From Streptomyces alboniger (GTDB taxonomy: Bacteria; Actinomycetota; Actinomycetes; Streptomycetales; Streptomycetaceae), in assembly GCF_008704395.1 (NCBI RefSeq), contig NZ_CP023695.1, forward strand, positions 6,944,001-7,008,000: a DNA stretch of 64,000 bases. The letters run 5' to 3'. Both the position numbers and the translations under genes were made by a program. Below are positions 62,732 through 64,000 of this stretch, piece by piece; position 1 is the stretch's first letter; each line of letters opens with the position of its first letter. The notes beneath the pieces were generated by a model. That model did no database searches, was not told the DNA's origin, and saw only the letters and a program-made list of their open reading frames with translations.

Positions 62732-63535
62732 GTGACCACGCATGCGAAGACCCCTGAAGGCTGGTACCCGGACCCCGAGGGCCACCCCCAGCAGCTCCGC
62801 TGGTGGGACGGCTCCCAGTGGACCCAGCAGACCCACCCGGCCCAGCAGGTCCCGCGGCAGTCGCAGCCCGACCCGGCGAAGGTGCAGCGCCAGGTGCAGC
62901 AGCAGGCGGGCATCACGCCGAGCGCCCAGGGCGGCGGCACCCTGTTCACCGAGCCGATCCTGGTGGTGAACCAGAAGACCAAGCTCGTCGAGCTGACGAA
63001 CGAGTACAGCGTCATGGACCAGGCGGGCAACACGCTCGGCTCGGTCGTGCAGATCGGCCAGAGCGCGCTGAAGAAGATCGCACGCTTCGTCTACAGCCTC
63101 GACCAGTACATGACGCACAAGTTGGAGATCCGCGACGCCTACGGCCAGCCGCAGATGATGCTGACCCGCCCGCGGAAGTTCATGAAGTCGCGGGTGATCG
63201 TCGAGCGTGCCGACGGGCAGCCGGTCGGCGAGATCGTCCAGCAGAACGTCATCGGCAAGATCAACTTCGCGATGATGGCGGACGGCCGGCAGGTCGGCGC
63301 GATCAAGGCGGAGAACTGGCGCGCCTGGAACTTCGCGATCGTCGACCACGCGGACAACGAGGTCGCCCGGATCACGAAGACCTGGGAAGGCCTCGCCAAG
63401 ACCATGTTCACCACCGCGGACAACTACGTCCTACAGATCCATTACCAGCTGCCCGAGCCGCTCCTGAGCCTCGTCGTGGCAACGGCCCTCACCGTCGACA
63501 CCGCCCTGAAGCAGGACGCACGCGGCTTCGGCTGA
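62732..63535 (+). CDS. DUF2510-scramblase-like protein
   Basis: 267 residues. The N-terminal DUF2510 motif is EGWYPDPEGHPQQLRWWDGSQWT (its two halves straddle residues 9-31). A Gln-rich linker leads to a tubby/scramblase-like beta-barrel domain (LFTEPILVVNQKTKLVEL ... YSVMDQAGNTLGSV ... MTRPRKFMKS-like region). There is no true membrane helix except a weak C-terminal hydrophobic stretch. The function is unsettled; scramblase activity has not been shown for bacterial members. The GTG lacks a strong Shine-Dalgarno sequence, and TAGGGT lies about 7 nt upstream. Confidence 0.8.
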   Translation: MTTHAKTPEGWYPDPEGHPQQLRWWDGSQWTQQTHPAQQVPRQSQPDPAKVQRQVQQQAGITPSAQGGGTLFTEPILVVNQKTKLVELTNEYSVMDQAGNTLGSVVQIGQSALKKIARFVYSLDQYMTHKLEIRDAYGQPQMMLTRPRKFMKSRVIVERADGQPVGEIVQQNVIGKINFAMMADGRQVGAIKAENWRAWNFAIVDHADNEVARITKTWEGLAKTMFTTADNYVLQIHYQLPEPLLSLVVATALTVDTALKQDARGFG

Positions 63536-63593
63536 CCGGACTCACCCCGCCTACGGCGACGGCACCGGCCGCGCCGCGCCGCGCCGCCGCTGC

Positions 63594-64000
63594 TCAGGAC
63601 CGTGACAGATGCAGCGTCGCCGGTTCCGCGGGCCGGCCGGAGATCGGCGTCAGGAACTCCGGCACGGGCTCGCCCGCCGGGCCCCGCGGCGACCGCGTCA
63701 GTACCACGACCCCGCAGGCCGCGACCGCCGCGCCCGCCACCGCGAGGGAGATCCCGCCCGCGCCGCCCCGCAGCCGCTCGCCGAGCAGCGCCACGCCGAT
63801 GACCGAAGCCGCCACCGGGTTGGAGAGGGTCACCACGGCGAGCGGCGCGCCGAGGCCGCCGCGGTAGGCGGTCTGCGAGAGCAGCAGACCCCCGGCGGCG
63901 AGCGCGGCGACCAGCAGCGCCACCACGACGACCTGCGGATCGAGCAGCGGCCCCGAACGGTCGGTCACGGCGACCGTCACGGTCTGCGTCAGCGCCGAGG
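63594..64000 (-). CDS. DMT/EamA-family transporter, C-terminal part (partial)
   Basis: The C-terminal 134 or so residues of a gene that begins beyond the right edge of the window; the frame is open through base 64000. Three or four hydrophobic helices are visible (VVVVALLVAALAAGGLLLSQTAYRGG is interrupted only by family-typical residues; then AVVTLSNPVAASVIGVALLGERL and ISLAVAGAAVAACGVVVL). The SNPVAASVIGVALLGE block is the EamA hallmark. The substrate is unknown. Confidence 0.8.
   Translation of the reverse strand, partial: SALTQTVTVAVTDRSGPLLDPQVVVVALLVAALAAGGLLLSQTAYRGGLGAPLAVVTLSNPVAASVIGVALLGERLRGGAGGISLAVAGAAVAACGVVVLTRSPRGPAGEPVPEFLTPISGRPAEPATLHLSRS

Overview
The window is a very G+C-rich actinobacterial chromosome segment, almost certainly from Streptomyces or a close relative. 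Codon third positions are strongly G/C-biased, GTG and TTG starts are common, and several transcripts look leaderless. The gene content is also typical: a mycothiol-dependent enzyme family, DUF2510, FBP, an LAL regulator, a QcrB of actinobacterial type, cholesterol oxidase and many secreted hydrolases. Genes are densely packed on both strands. There is one tRNA (tRNA-Leu, anticodon GAG) and no rRNA, CRISPR array, transposase or integrase.

Layout. 1-2332: end of a PQQ biosynthesis operon (pqqD end, pqqE) and a secreted PQQ-type sugar dehydrogenase that could use the cofactor. 2355-9035: acyl-CoA ligase, drug exporter, double-domain Lrp regulator, LysR regulator with a BASS transporter. 8971-12157: secreted sialidase plus DUF4185 protein. 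12330-16345: MDR oxidoreductase/MarR pair, orphan fdhD, KAS III, PaaI thioesterase. 16515-16860: decaying fragment of a sugar ABC-transporter ATPase. 16909-19343: DUF2254 membrane protein, tRNA-Leu with a strong terminator, a methyltransferase. 19435-25405: probable hydroxyproline-degradation operon (GntR regulator, epimerase, DapA-family deaminase, three-subunit FAD/2Fe-2S dehydrogenase). 25482-31708: AraC/MFS pair, secreted M9 collagenase, GH3 glycosidase with a DasR-like operator.

32004-40588 is the most unusual region. A single promoter drives five tightly packed genes: a radical SAM-SPASM enzyme, an alpha/beta-hydrolase fused to a DegT-type PLP aminotransferase, a LuxC-like acyl reductase, a LuxE-like adenylate-forming enzyme and a PhyH dioxygenase. 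They converge on an alcohol dehydrogenase plus Gfo/Idh/MocA pair. The set has the logic of a LuxC/LuxD/LuxE carboxylate-to-aldehyde reductase without luciferase, with the hydrolase physically joined to an aminotransferase, so carboxylate to aldehyde to amine is a reasonable hypothesis. I know of no characterised pathway with this arrangement.

40736-46497: a leaderless HTH-ClpN gene, an about 490-bp non-coding block full of inverted repeats, an LAL regulator, and an amine-dehydrogenase-like/AhpD-like pair. 46519-64000: Tat-exported cholesterol oxidase behind a near-perfect KstR box, LysR regulator, mycothiol-enzyme homologue, an orphan qcrB, metallophosphoesterase, VWA protein facing a membrane-anchored Mrr-like nuclease, MHS transporter, secreted unknown, GH4 glycosidase, thioredoxin-like ferredoxin, FBP zinc-finger protein, beta-lactamase-fold esterase, phospholipase C behind a PHO box, DUF2510-scramblase protein and the end of a DMT transporter. 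The overall picture is a soil saprophyte scavenging sugars, sterols, phospholipids, collagen-derived hydroxyproline and amino sugars, with one uncharacterised biosynthetic locus in the middle.
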